DNA from: Marinomonas pollencensis
GTDB lineage: Bacteria; Pseudomonadota; Gammaproteobacteria; Pseudomonadales; Marinomonadaceae
Assembly: GCF_003387375.1 (NCBI RefSeq)
Contig: NZ_QUNG01000007.1
Span: 1-64,000, forward strand
Reading direction: 5' to 3'
DNA: 64,000 nt
Shown: positions 35,901 through 45,937 of the stretch, piece by piece
Numbering within the stretch: position 1 is the stretch's first letter
Layout of the letters: every line of letters begins with the position of its first letter
Notes under the pieces: model-generated
The model's database searches: none
Told to the model about the DNA's origin: nothing
What the model saw: the letters and a program-made list of their open reading frames with translations, nothing else
Translations under genes and position numbers: made by a program

Positions 35901-35943
35901 AATAAAAAGCTCTGTTGGCATTCGCAAACAGAGCTTTATTTTT
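35901..35943. terminator. Bidirectional terminator between degP and argA
   Basis: AAAGCTCTGTTtg ... caAACAGAGCTTT stem followed by ATTTTTG on the plus strand and a T-rich run on the minus strand. Confidence 0.85.
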
Positions 35944-35984
35944 GCTTAAGGCAGGTTGCTTAGATGGTACGAGCGAAGTTAGGT

Positions 35985-37295
35985 TTAGAGCGATTTAGCA
36001 AAGATTTTTGAGTTACGTTGGTAATTGTAAAGCGCTTGTTTTTTAGCAGGCAAGGAAGCTAAAGAGGTTTCACTAAAACCGCGCTCGATAAACCAATGGG
36101 CGGTACGAGTCGTCAATAAAAAAACCCTTGTTAAATTGAGACTCTTAGCCGCTTGTTCAATGCCCTTTAACAGGCGATCTCCACGATTGGCGCCTCGATA
36201 GTCGGGGGATACGGCTAAACAAGCTAGCTCGCCAGCATTTTCTTGCTCAAACGGGTAAATAGCCGCACAAGCGACAATAGCGCCATCGCGTTCAATTACG
36301 ATAAAACGATCAATCTCATTTTCTAGGAGCTCTCTAGAGCGACGAACCAGCACGCCTTTTTCTTCTAAAGGTGCCAGTAGGGCCATCATGCCCCCAACAT
36401 CGTCTATGTGCGCCGGTCGAAGTTGCTCATAACTGTCTTCATCAATCATAGTACCAGCCCCCTCACGAGTGAAAAGTTCCCGTAATAGACCGCCATTCTC
36501 ATTAAAAGAAATGATATGAGCTCGTGGTACATGCTGGCGAACCGCGGCGACACAGGCTTCTAATGCCGCTTGTGTAATGCTGTTGAGCCGTTTGCTACTG
36601 AGAATGGTTTGCGCATCATGTATGAGCAACTCTGAATGCAGCTTGTCTTGGTTGTCAAAGATGCCTTCTTCTTCGGTTAAGATAATCAGTTTGTCGGCTT
36701 TTAGCTGAATCGCGGCTTGAATGGCGACTTCTTCACCTTTGAGGTTGAACACTTCCCCTGTTGGGGAAAAACCTAAATGGGGGAGCAGCACCATGTTGTC
36801 ATCTTCTAGTAATCGGAAAATGGCCTCAGAGTCGATACGACGAACTTCACCTGAGTGACCGTAGTCGATGCCATTTACGACCCCAAGAGGACGGGCAATC
36901 ACGTAATTACCACTGCACACTTTCAGGCTTGCTCCAGCCATAGGAGTGTTGGACAGGCCCATCGATAATTGCGCTTCAAGTTGAACGCGCACCGCGGCCG
37001 ACGCTTGAATAATGTCCATAAGCTGGTCTTGTGGGGTAATACGGTAGCCTTCCTCAAACACACTGTTATGTTGTCGTGTTGAGAGGATTTTATCTATTTG
37101 AGGGCGTGCCCCTTGCACTAACACAAGTCGGATACCGAGAGAGTCTAGCAAGGTTAAATCGTGAATAATGCCAGAGAAGTGAGGGCTTTCCAGCGCTTCC
37201 CCAGGAATTAAAATGACAAAGGTTTTTCCTCGGTGGGCATTGATATACGGAGAGGAGTGGCGAAACCAGTCCACATAATTTAGCTCGTCAGACAC
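35985..37295 (-). CDS. argA: N-acetylglutamate synthase ArgA
   Basis: 436 residues from GTG 37295 (VSDELNYVDWFRHSSPYINAH), matching Pseudomonas ArgA length and start (about 432). A frame open to 37352 adds 19 residues that read through the end of argE and is rejected. The N-terminal amino-acid-kinase-like domain binds arginine for feedback inhibition (VQGARPQID, GVVNGIDYGHSGEVRRID). The C-terminal GNAT domain has LACLAVSPDYRGANRGDRLL. It makes N-acetylglutamate from glutamate and acetyl-CoA. The GTG overlaps the argE stop by 8 bp. Confidence 0.93.
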   Translation of the reverse strand: MSDELNYVDWFRHSSPYINAHRGKTFVILIPGEALESPHFSGIIHDLTLLDSLGIRLVLVQGARPQIDKILSTRQHNSVFEEGYRITPQDQLMDIIQASAAVRVQLEAQLSMGLSNTPMAGASLKVCSGNYVIARPLGVVNGIDYGHSGEVRRIDSEAIFRLLEDDNMVLLPHLGFSPTGEVFNLKGEEVAIQAAIQLKADKLIILTEEEGIFDNQDKLHSELLIHDAQTILSSKRLNSITQAALEACVAAVRQHVPRAHIISFNENGGLLRELFTREGAGTMIDEDSYEQLRPAHIDDVGGMMALLAPLEEKGVLVRRSRELLENEIDRFIVIERDGAIVACAAIYPFEQENAGELACLAVSPDYRGANRGDRLLKGIEQAAKSLNLTRVFLLTTRTAHWFIERGFSETSLASLPAKKQALYNYQRNSKIFAKSL

Positions 37296-38481
37296 GCTTT
37301 TTCTCGTCTTTTTGTAAGTTAAAAGGGGTGTTTTGCATACAGTATCGCTCAATTAATTCGCGTAAAACACCTTGCATGGGTTTGATTTGTTCTAAGGCCA
37401 TAAATTCGTTTGGCTGGTGGGCTTGATCAATGGATCCTGGCCCTAAGATTAACGTTTCGATACCTAGTTGATTTAAAAAGGGACCTTCCGTTGCAAAGGA
37501 TACGCTGCTTGCTGTCTTTTTGGTGAGTTTTTCACAGGTCTTAATTATGTCTGATTCTATGGAGGTGAAGAAAGACGGGACGTCAGGAAAAAGGCTATTT
37601 ATTTCTATTTGAGTGCCGGTTTTTGATTCTATTCCAGGCAGTATTTTGGTGATTTCTTCAACCAGAGATTGGTTGCTCATACCAGGTAAGGCACGTAAAT
37701 CAAAATCTATTTCACATTGACCACAAATTCGGTTCGCGCTATCTCCGCCATGGATGCAGCCAAAGTTCATGGTTGGGTAATCTACCACAAAGGAAGAATC
37801 TTGGTAGCGGTCTTTTAATTGGTGGCGAAATAGCATTAGCTCAGACATCACAGAATGCATGGCTTCCATTGCATTATTACCCAGCGCTGGGTTTGAAGAA
37901 TGGCCAGATTGCCCCGTCACTCTAATCCGCTCCATCAAGATGCCTTTATGGGCATGGATAGGGGTCAGTGAGGTAGGCTCGCCAATTAAAGCATAGCGTG
38001 CCTTAATTTTATTTTGTGACACCAGAGCTCTAGCCCCCGCCATTGACGTTTCTTCGTCTGCAGTGGCTAGCACAATTAAAGGCTGCTTAAGGTCTTTTAA
38101 TGCCATTTCTTGAACTGTATCAAGTACAATGGCAAAAAAACCTTTCATGTCGCAGGAGCCAAGACCATACAGCTTGCTGTCCCTTTCTTTTAATTGAAAT
38201 GGGTCTGACTGCCAACGACCTGGGTCGTAAGGAACGGTATCGGTATGGCCTGACAGCACTAACCCGCCTTCGCCAGCTCCTAAAGTGGCAATCAAATTGA
38301 GCTTGTTCGGCAGCCCTGGAATGGGCATCACTTCGCATTGGAAGCCAAGAGAAGAGAGCCAGCCTTCCAGTAACTCAATCACGCCTTTATTTGACTGATC
38401 CCAGTTTGATTGACTAGAACTGATAGATGGCGATGCAATAAGCTGCGACATCATACTGATAAGCGACGGTAATGCAGCCAT
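37288..38481 (-). CDS. argE: Acetylornithine deacetylase ArgE
   Basis: 397 residues, M20 metallopeptidase family. It hydrolyses N-acetylornithine to ornithine and acetate. Zinc-ligand motifs are SGHTDTVPYD, LGSCDMKGF and ATADEETSMAGA, and IGEPTSLTPIHAHKG and VTGQSGHSSNPALG are also typical. First gene of the argE-argA pair; its final codons supply the argA ribosome site. Linear (ArgE) and acetyl-recycling routes can coexist, and argJ is not visible here. Confidence 0.93.
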   Translation of the reverse strand: MAALPSLISMMSQLIASPSISSSQSNWDQSNKGVIELLEGWLSSLGFQCEVMPIPGLPNKLNLIATLGAGEGGLVLSGHTDTVPYDPGRWQSDPFQLKERDSKLYGLGSCDMKGFFAIVLDTVQEMALKDLKQPLIVLATADEETSMAGARALVSQNKIKARYALIGEPTSLTPIHAHKGILMERIRVTGQSGHSSNPALGNNAMEAMHSVMSELMLFRHQLKDRYQDSSFVVDYPTMNFGCIHGGDSANRICGQCEIDFDLRALPGMSNQSLVEEITKILPGIESKTGTQIEINSLFPDVPSFFTSIESDIIKTCEKLTKKTASSVSFATEGPFLNQLGIETLILGPGSIDQAHQPNEFMALEQIKPMQGVLRELIERYCMQNTPFNLQKDEKKRV

Positions 38482-38611
38482 GGTGGCTCCTCAGGCAGAG
38501 TAGAGTGATGATCTATATTACTATTGTCGGTTAGGCATCTGATACAATTATAATGATTAAGTGGTCTCTGAGGCTAATTTAGCATCAGAAGTAAAAGAGG
38601 TTCGTATATTT

Positions 38612-39571
38612 ATGGCTACCGAGCTAGAACTAAAGTTAATGGTTCAGTCCGAGTATCTCAAGTCTGCCAGTGAATTTTTAGATGAATTTTGTCTGCTTTC
38701 ACAGACTAAGACAGCAACTCGTCAAGCAACACAATCTTTGATGAATGGGTATTTTGATACTGAAGAAGCGACCTTGATGCAGGCAGGAATTGCACTGCGG
38801 ATTCGAGCGGTCAATCAGCAATTTATTCAAACAGTAAAAACTCGAGGTAGCAATCGAGTCGGCATGCATGCGCGTGGCGAATGGGAGTGGTCGATCCCTA
38901 GTGATCAGTTGAATCTGTCTTTACTTAATGAGGTTCCGTTACCTGATTCCTTAGCGGATATGGCTTGGAGTCGTCACTTATTGGAAGTATTTCGTACCGA
39001 TTTTGAACGCCAGATTTGGTTAATCGAAGAACATGGTACTGCAATGGAAGTGGTATGTGATTGCGGAAAAGTAACCTCGCCCTTTGGTGAAGATAAGATT
39101 AGTGAATTAGAGCTTGAGCTGAAGTCGGGTGATGAAAGCGGCTTGTATCGCTTTGCTCTGCAGCTTGCTAAGCAGCTTCCGGTACAGGTTAGTACGGTTT
39201 CAAAAGCGCAAAAAGGCGTACGTTTGAAACAAGGAACAATTGAATTTCCAGAGAAGCCGAATGTGGGCGCATCAAAATTAGCGCTGGCTGCATATTGGTA
39301 TGAAGTATGGCTGGTCTACTGGGAAGCGATGTTGTTTATGAAGGACGACATCTTGATCCAGCCTGTGCGTCATTCAATGGCACAATTAGCTCGCTGTTTA
39401 CCGCAAGAGCTGGCGAGTCGCCTCGATCGCCTTGACGAAATATATCAGACAATATTACAAACCGAGGATGCCAAATTATTGTCAGCCTTTGCCTCAAATA
39501 AAGAGACGGGCATTATTATGTTAGAAATTGCTCAATGGTTAAATCGAACCTCTTATGGCGCGTCTCAATAA
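38612..39571 (+). CDS. CYTH-domain inorganic triphosphatase (YgiF-like)
   Basis: 319 residues from ATG 38612 (MATELELKLMVQSEYL). The N-terminal CYTH domain has the ExExK signature ELELK and basic/acidic tunnel residues (GIALRIRAVNQQF, QTVKTRG, ISELELELKSGD). A C-terminal CHAD-like helical region (about 210-319, ALAAYWYEVWLVYWEAM, QPVRHSMAQLARCL) follows. E. coli YgiF has this arrangement, hydrolyses tripolyphosphate and lies upstream of glnE, exactly as here. A longer frame from 38561 lacks homology. AAGAGG precedes the start. Confidence 0.85.
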   Translation: MATELELKLMVQSEYLKSASEFLDEFCLLSQTKTATRQATQSLMNGYFDTEEATLMQAGIALRIRAVNQQFIQTVKTRGSNRVGMHARGEWEWSIPSDQLNLSLLNEVPLPDSLADMAWSRHLLEVFRTDFERQIWLIEEHGTAMEVVCDCGKVTSPFGEDKISELELELKSGDESGLYRFALQLAKQLPVQVSTVSKAQKGVRLKQGTIEFPEKPNVGASKLALAAYWYEVWLVYWEAMLFMKDDILIQPVRHSMAQLARCLPQELASRLDRLDEIYQTILQTEDAKLLSAFASNKETGIIMLEIAQWLNRTSYGASQ

Positions 39572-39631
39572 GCATGCATCAGACATTCACAAGACACGGC
39601 GAATAAGAACAATATAGAGAAGGAAAACGTC

Positions 39632-42547
39632 TTGACCCCACCGGCTTTAAATCCAGTATACACGACCTTTTGCCAGCAAATTAATAACCGTGACTTGCTT
39701 CTAGAAGCCATTCAAGAAGCGCGTCAACGTCATACTTTAAGTGTGTTAGATGAGTCGCAAATTGCAGTGCTAGAGCCGCTTTGGCTGTTAAGTGAATACT
39801 TACATCAGCAATGTGTGCGATTTCCTCATTGGTTAGATGAATTGCTTGTTTTAGAGCGTCTGTCCGAGCTGCCATCGTTAGCAGATTTGTCCTGTTCAAC
39901 AAGGCCTTTGTTTAATGGCGAATCTGCCATTATTGAGCTGGATGAAAGTGCCATGATGTCACGCTTAAGGCTGTATCGGCAGTGGTGGATGGTGCGTTTA
40001 ATCGCCTTGGATATACAGCAGAAAATTAGCTTAACAGAGCTTACATTGAGGCTTAGTCGGCTAGCGGATGTCTGTGTTAATGCCAGTATAACCTGGACTC
40101 GCCATCACTATAGTGGCTTATACGGCGATGCGTTAGACAGCGCTGGGCAGCCGCAATCGTTAATTGTCATTGGAATGGGAAAGCTGGGCGGTAATGAGCT
40201 TAATTTGTCGTCTGATATCGACTTAATTTTTGCTTTTCGTGAACATGGCGACACGCAAGGTGGGAAGAAAAGCCTATCCCACCAAGAGTATTTTACCAAA
40301 CTTGGTCAAAAGCTAATCCAGCATTTGGATAAAATAACGGCGGAGGGTTTTGTATTCCGTGTCGACATGCGCTTACGTCCTTTTGGTCAATCTGGGGCTC
40401 TGGTGCTGAATATGGATTCATTGGAAAACTATTACCAAGATCAAGGTCGAGATTGGGAACGTTATGCGATGATTAAAGCCCGTGTGATGGCAGGTAATGG
40501 TCAAGACAGAGCTGAGTTTGAAATGCTCAGAAAGCCTTTTGTTTATCGTAAGTACCTCGATTTTGGTGCGATTGGTGCTTTGCGAGATCTGAAGAAAATG
40601 ATTGCCAAAGAAGTGCGTCGCAAAGACATAGAGCACAATATCAAACTCGGTGAAGGAGGTATCCGAGAAGTTGAGTTTATCGTTCAAGCGTTGCAAATTC
40701 TTCATGGTGGGCGTGACAGTGGCTTACAGTGTCCTGCGCTATTAAAAGTCTTACCTTACCTTTCTGAGCAAGAGTATCTAACGGCCACAGAAGTAGAACA
40801 GTTGCATGATGCGTATCAGCTGCTCAGACGAACAGAGCATGCATTACAGGCGGTGAAAGATGAACAAACTCAGCTGTTACCAGATGATGAGTTAGAGCGT
40901 ACTCGTATTGCTTTAATGGTTGGTTTTGATTCTTGGCAAAATTTGGATTCTGCCCTTTGGGAGGTTCGCCGTAATGTGCATGCTTTATTTTTGGAGCTAA
41001 TCGATGATGGTGAAGAGACCAGTGAGGAGATAAAGGATCAAGATGTATGGCGTTTATTGTTGAAAAATGCCGAGGATAAAGAAGCCATTGGTGATGCACT
41101 TGAAGGTGTTGAGTGGCAAGAAAAAGAAGCGACAGTACAGGCGATTTCGGTTTTTTTAGCATCAAAAAATATTGTCTTTATGCAGCCGATTGGCCAAGAG
41201 CGTCTGGCGATTTTTTTTGCTATGTTTGTCGCTCAGTTAAAGCATGAAAGCTCGCCGGATTTAGTCGTAAACCGGGTATTGCCTATTTTAGAAGCCGTAT
41301 TGCGCCGTACTGCTTATCTTGTTCTGTTGTGTGAAAACCCAACGGCGATTACGCACCTTATTCGTCTGTGCCGCGAGAGTGCTTGGTTTAGTGACGCGAT
41401 TTCAGCGACGCCATCCTTGCTGGACGAATTGCTCGACGCTACGACGTTATTTTCGCCGCCGACGAAAAAAATGTTAGAAGATGAGCTTCAGCAAATCTTA
41501 TTTCGCTTACCTGAAGACGATGAAGAAGCTCAAATGGATGCGATGCGTCGTTTTAGGTTATCCATTATTTTACGTATTGCTGCCTGTGATATCACAAATA
41601 TACTGCCTATTATGAAAGTGAGTGATCACTTAACATGGTTGGCTGAAGTGTTGCTAGAGCAAGTTTTGCATCAATCTTGGCGCTATCTGACCGCAAAGCA
41701 TGGTTTTCCAGTTAGCCATGGTGACGCTGCGATAAGACCTCAGTTAGCCATTATTGGCTATGGTAAATCGGGAGGTTGGGAGTTGGGTTATGACTCTGAC
41801 CTTGATTTAGTCTTTATTCATGATGCCCAAGCAAATGGTTACACCAACGGTGATAGAAGTATTGATAACCTGACTTTTTATACTCGTTTGGGGCAGCGTT
41901 TGATTCATATTATTACCAGCTTTACTGCAGCTGGAAGATTATATGAAGTGGATATGCGGTTGCGACCTTCTGGCAACTCCGGATTGCTGGTGACACGATT
42001 AGAAGCGTTTCATGAGTATCAGCAAAAAGAGGCCTGGACATGGGAGCATCAGGCATTGACTCGAGCGCGTGCATTAGCGGGAGAGAGCAGCTTAAAAGCG
42101 AAGTTTGAAGCTTGCCGTCGAGCGGTGATTGGCGCTCAGCGAAACCGACAAGAATTAAAAGCCGAGGTGGTTAAAATGCGTGAAAAAATGCGCGCGCATT
42201 TGGATACTGGAGGAAAAGAAAAAGGCTTTGACCTTAAACAAGGGGCTGGTGGCATCATAGACATTGAATTTATGGTGCAATATTTGGTGTTGGCTTGGTC
42301 ATCTCGATACCCTGAATTAATGGCGTACTCGGATAACGTGAGGCAATTAGAGGCTGCTGCGAAGGTTGGCTTATTGTCAGCAGAAAAAGCAGAAAAGATG
42401 ATAGATACTTATACTTTATATCGATCTTATAGCCATCGCCTGACTTTGCAGAAACAAGGGCGTGTGGTGTTGGGTGATGCATTGATTACGAACCAATCGT
42501 TAGTTAATCGATATTGGGATGAATTTATCAATTCGCCAAGCCTATAG
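39632..42547 (+). CDS. glnE: Glutamine synthetase adenylyltransferase/deadenylase GlnE
   Basis: 971 residues from a TTG at 39632, with AAGGA about eight bases upstream. Two nucleotidyltransferase domains are visible: deadenylylase with GMGKLGGNELNLSSDIDLIF (about 180) and adenylylase with GYGKSGGWELGYDSDLDLVF (about 710). Each is followed by helical GlnD-UR-like domains with the conserved KLGEGGIREVEF and KQGAGGIIDIEFMVQ. It adds or removes AMP on glutamine synthetase in response to PII and glutamine. The GlnK/GlnB-type PII at 55.4 kb is a likely partner. Confidence 0.95.
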   Translation: MTPPALNPVYTTFCQQINNRDLLLEAIQEARQRHTLSVLDESQIAVLEPLWLLSEYLHQQCVRFPHWLDELLVLERLSELPSLADLSCSTRPLFNGESAIIELDESAMMSRLRLYRQWWMVRLIALDIQQKISLTELTLRLSRLADVCVNASITWTRHHYSGLYGDALDSAGQPQSLIVIGMGKLGGNELNLSSDIDLIFAFREHGDTQGGKKSLSHQEYFTKLGQKLIQHLDKITAEGFVFRVDMRLRPFGQSGALVLNMDSLENYYQDQGRDWERYAMIKARVMAGNGQDRAEFEMLRKPFVYRKYLDFGAIGALRDLKKMIAKEVRRKDIEHNIKLGEGGIREVEFIVQALQILHGGRDSGLQCPALLKVLPYLSEQEYLTATEVEQLHDAYQLLRRTEHALQAVKDEQTQLLPDDELERTRIALMVGFDSWQNLDSALWEVRRNVHALFLELIDDGEETSEEIKDQDVWRLLLKNAEDKEAIGDALEGVEWQEKEATVQAISVFLASKNIVFMQPIGQERLAIFFAMFVAQLKHESSPDLVVNRVLPILEAVLRRTAYLVLLCENPTAITHLIRLCRESAWFSDAISATPSLLDELLDATTLFSPPTKKMLEDELQQILFRLPEDDEEAQMDAMRRFRLSIILRIAACDITNILPIMKVSDHLTWLAEVLLEQVLHQSWRYLTAKHGFPVSHGDAAIRPQLAIIGYGKSGGWELGYDSDLDLVFIHDAQANGYTNGDRSIDNLTFYTRLGQRLIHIITSFTAAGRLYEVDMRLRPSGNSGLLVTRLEAFHEYQQKEAWTWEHQALTRARALAGESSLKAKFEACRRAVIGAQRNRQELKAEVVKMREKMRAHLDTGGKEKGFDLKQGAGGIIDIEFMVQYLVLAWSSRYPELMAYSDNVRQLEAAAKVGLLSAEKAEKMIDTYTLYRSYSHRLTLQKQGRVVLGDALITNQSLVNRYWDEFINSPSL

Positions 42548-42555
42548 AGATGATC

Positions 42556-42586
42556 AAAAAACAGACGCTTAGCTGTCTGTTTTTTA
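42556..42586 (+). terminator. Intrinsic terminator of glnE
   Basis: AAAAAACAGACgcttagctGTCTGTTTTTTATT, 9 bp after the glnE stop. Confidence 0.85.
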
Positions 42587-42743
42587 TTCAGGATTATTCT
42601 TTTTTGAGTGTTTTTTGACCTTTTTTCCCTGTTTTTGATCGTAAAATGATCAGTTTGTCGCTATAGTTAAATAATTGGTTGATTATTGAACTGTTCGGTG
42701 GCGCCCAACTGCGTCATTTTAGAATGGCTGAGGGAGGGGAGTT

Positions 42744-42956
42744 ATGTCAGAAATTAATGGCGTGGGTGCAGCCTCAATGTCTTATGCTAAAGAAGCATAT
42801 AGCGCAAATTTGAATAAAGATGTGATTGCGCACAGAGGTCAACAAGCGTTGGATTTACTAGAAAGTGCAAGTGCGGTTAGCTCCACACCAAGTGCCAGCA
42901 GTGGTAACCACATGACCACAGATAACTTAGGACAGAGTGTTAATATTCGAGTTTAG
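42744..42956 (+). CDS. Small YjfB-like protein (putative motility-associated)
   Basis: 70 residues with no signal peptide or cysteine. A helical segment (KDVIAHRGQQALDLLESASA) is followed by a low-complexity Ser/Ala stretch and a conserved-looking end LGQSVNIRV. This pattern (helix with repeated Ala/Gln, then LGxxVxIxx terminus) resembles the YjfB family, whose genes often lie near flagellar genes, but no flagellar gene is in the window. A very strong GGAGGGGAG ribosome site directly before the ATG and flanking terminators support a real, separately expressed gene. Confidence 0.65.
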   Translation: MSEINGVGAASMSYAKEAYSANLNKDVIAHRGQQALDLLESASAVSSTPSASSGNHMTTDNLGQSVNIRV

Positions 42957-43002
42957 CGCTGTTCCCCCTAATGTGTTCTCCAAGGGGCTAGGTTAGTCAA
43001 AG

Positions 43003-43040
43003 AAAAAGCCTTCAATAACTCATTATTGAAGGCTTTTGTC
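43003..43040. terminator. Bidirectional terminator between the small gene and sbmA
   Basis: AAAAAGCCTTCAATAActcaTTATTGAAGGCTTTT, a 12-bp stem between convergent genes. Confidence 0.85.
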
Positions 43041-43062
43041 GTTTTATAGTGAGCCTTTATGG

Positions 43063-44352
43063 TTAAGAGTTCTCTTCTTGTTTAGCTAGAAACTCTTGAT
43101 CAACACTTGGCAATGGTTGGTCATTAATCGCAGCCTCGAACGCTTTCAAGCGTTTATGGATCGACAACAGCTCTACTATGGTAGTCCAGGAATTCACCAG
43201 GAATTGAAATGAGCTTTCTACTTGACCGAAGGCATTAGAAATACGTTGCATGATCCCCAGAGTAAAGGCACCTGCAACTATCGATGGGCCTAATGCAATC
43301 AGTGGTACTAATACACCGGCTTGCAAATAACCGTAACGCACTACGTTGAAGTACAAATAGTTGAAGTAGAGGCGGAAGTAGTTTTTACGCACATTCGCAA
43401 ATAGCTCGGCTAATTTTGCTGGCTCAGCGCGGTCTTCAAAATCTTCACCATAGACCAATTCTTTTCGATAGGCGGCTTCTACTCGTTGATTTTTAAACTC
43501 AAGACCAGGTAAACGAATCCCTGCTACCGCTAACAATGTCGTGCCTATTATTGCCCATAAAATAGCGACAAACACTAAAGCCTGAGGAACTTCGCCAATA
43601 AATGGCAGCGTGGTAACGTAAGAAGACAGCCCCCAAAGCACGGGTAAAAATGCCAGTAGCGTCATAATCGAGTCTAAAAAGCGAACCCCAAGGCTTTCTA
43701 CAATATTGGCAAAGCGCATGGTGTCTTCTTGAATACGTTGTGATGCCCCTTCAATTTGTCGAACTTGTTGCCATTTAGACGTGTAGTAATCATTCATTGC
43801 GGTACGCCAGCGAAACACATAGTGGCTAACGAAAAAGTTATTTAATACCGACACGGTAATCGCAACCAGAGCGATAATCGCAAAGGTCGATAATTGAGAG
43901 TAAAACTGAGTGAGTGTAATGCTATTAGGGGCGCTTAAGGCCTTTTGAATAAGATCATAGAAGCTACCGTACCATTCGTTAATCATTACGCTTACTTGGA
44001 CTTGAAACCAAGTAATAAAGACGATTAACCCAGAGCCGATGACAGACCACTTCGCCCATTTTTGGCCGCCGTAAGCCACCCAAGCGCCGATAAAGAGGGC
44101 ATAACATACCAGCATATATTGGTATAGCCAGACGTCCACGGCAAATTCTTGAGCGCTCGCAAATGCCATTTTGGCGGCCTGATCTGCATCTTGAGCTAAG
44201 GCGTCAGGAAAATGTACGCCAAATAAACTGCCGAGACTCAGCGTGCTGCCTAAATCTTGTACGGCAAGATACCAGCCTAATACACAGACAAGTGCCCATA
44301 AGGCAAAACTCAAAAAGAATAACTTAGGCTTCGGAAAAAAGGATAAAAACAC
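43063..44352 (-). CDS. sbmA: SbmA/BacA-family peptide transporter
   Basis: 429 residues from a GTG start (MFLSFFPKPKLFFLSFALWA), with about eight membrane helices and no ATPase domain. Very close to E. coli SbmA through NNFFVSHYVFRWRTAMN, QEDTMRFA, LPGLEFKNQRVEAAYRKEL and FQFLVNSWTTIVEL. SbmA imports proline-rich peptides, microcins and some antibiotics in a proton-driven manner; BacA homologues matter in host association. It is transcribed alone. GAGAGAAC lies before the GTG. Confidence 0.93.
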   Translation of the reverse strand: MFLSFFPKPKLFFLSFALWALVCVLGWYLAVQDLGSTLSLGSLFGVHFPDALAQDADQAAKMAFASAQEFAVDVWLYQYMLVCYALFIGAWVAYGGQKWAKWSVIGSGLIVFITWFQVQVSVMINEWYGSFYDLIQKALSAPNSITLTQFYSQLSTFAIIALVAITVSVLNNFFVSHYVFRWRTAMNDYYTSKWQQVRQIEGASQRIQEDTMRFANIVESLGVRFLDSIMTLLAFLPVLWGLSSYVTTLPFIGEVPQALVFVAILWAIIGTTLLAVAGIRLPGLEFKNQRVEAAYRKELVYGEDFEDRAEPAKLAELFANVRKNYFRLYFNYLYFNVVRYGYLQAGVLVPLIALGPSIVAGAFTLGIMQRISNAFGQVESSFQFLVNSWTTIVELLSIHKRLKAFEAAINDQPLPSVDQEFLAKQEENS

Positions 44353-44662
44353 GTTTTGTTCTCTCTTTGGCTAAAGGGGTTAACCTCGGGATAAGTAGTT
44401 GATCTACTAAAACTTGTCTAATAAGACTAGTTTGAAGCTTAAACTAGTCCCGAACGAAGAACAATCAAACTCCTATTCAAGAAGCTGTAAACAAAGAATA
44501 AAGTTGCGTAAAACTATTCACTTAATAGGCGTAGGGACAAAAAAGTGCATTGAGAATGTAGCAGGGAGGGAAAGTTGTGGACTAATAAAAAATCGGGCAC
44601 TCCACAAAAGCGCAGCCCCGATTTTAGATATAAATAATTAACCCGTTGTTCGGGTTGATAAT
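44353..44662. other. Intergenic region between sbmA and argD
   Basis: 310 bp holding the sbmA promoter and argD 3' end. Two hairpins are visible: AAATCGGG...CCCGATTT (about 44589-44625, long loop) and AACCCGttgttCGGGTT (44640-44656). A 75-codon plus-strand frame here (44414-44641) runs through both the first hairpin and low-quality sequence and is not called. Confidence 0.45.

Positions 44663-45937
<1,275 letters not shown>

Noticed and set aside
37296-37352. Longer argA frame starting inside argE
   Set aside because: The added 19 residues are not found in ArgA proteins; GTG 37295 matches known length and has a ribosome-site-like GAGA upstream.
44414-44641. 75-codon plus-strand frame between sbmA and argD
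   Set aside because: Basic, low-quality sequence without a ribosome site or family; it crosses a hairpin and lies in otherwise non-coding AT-rich DNA.
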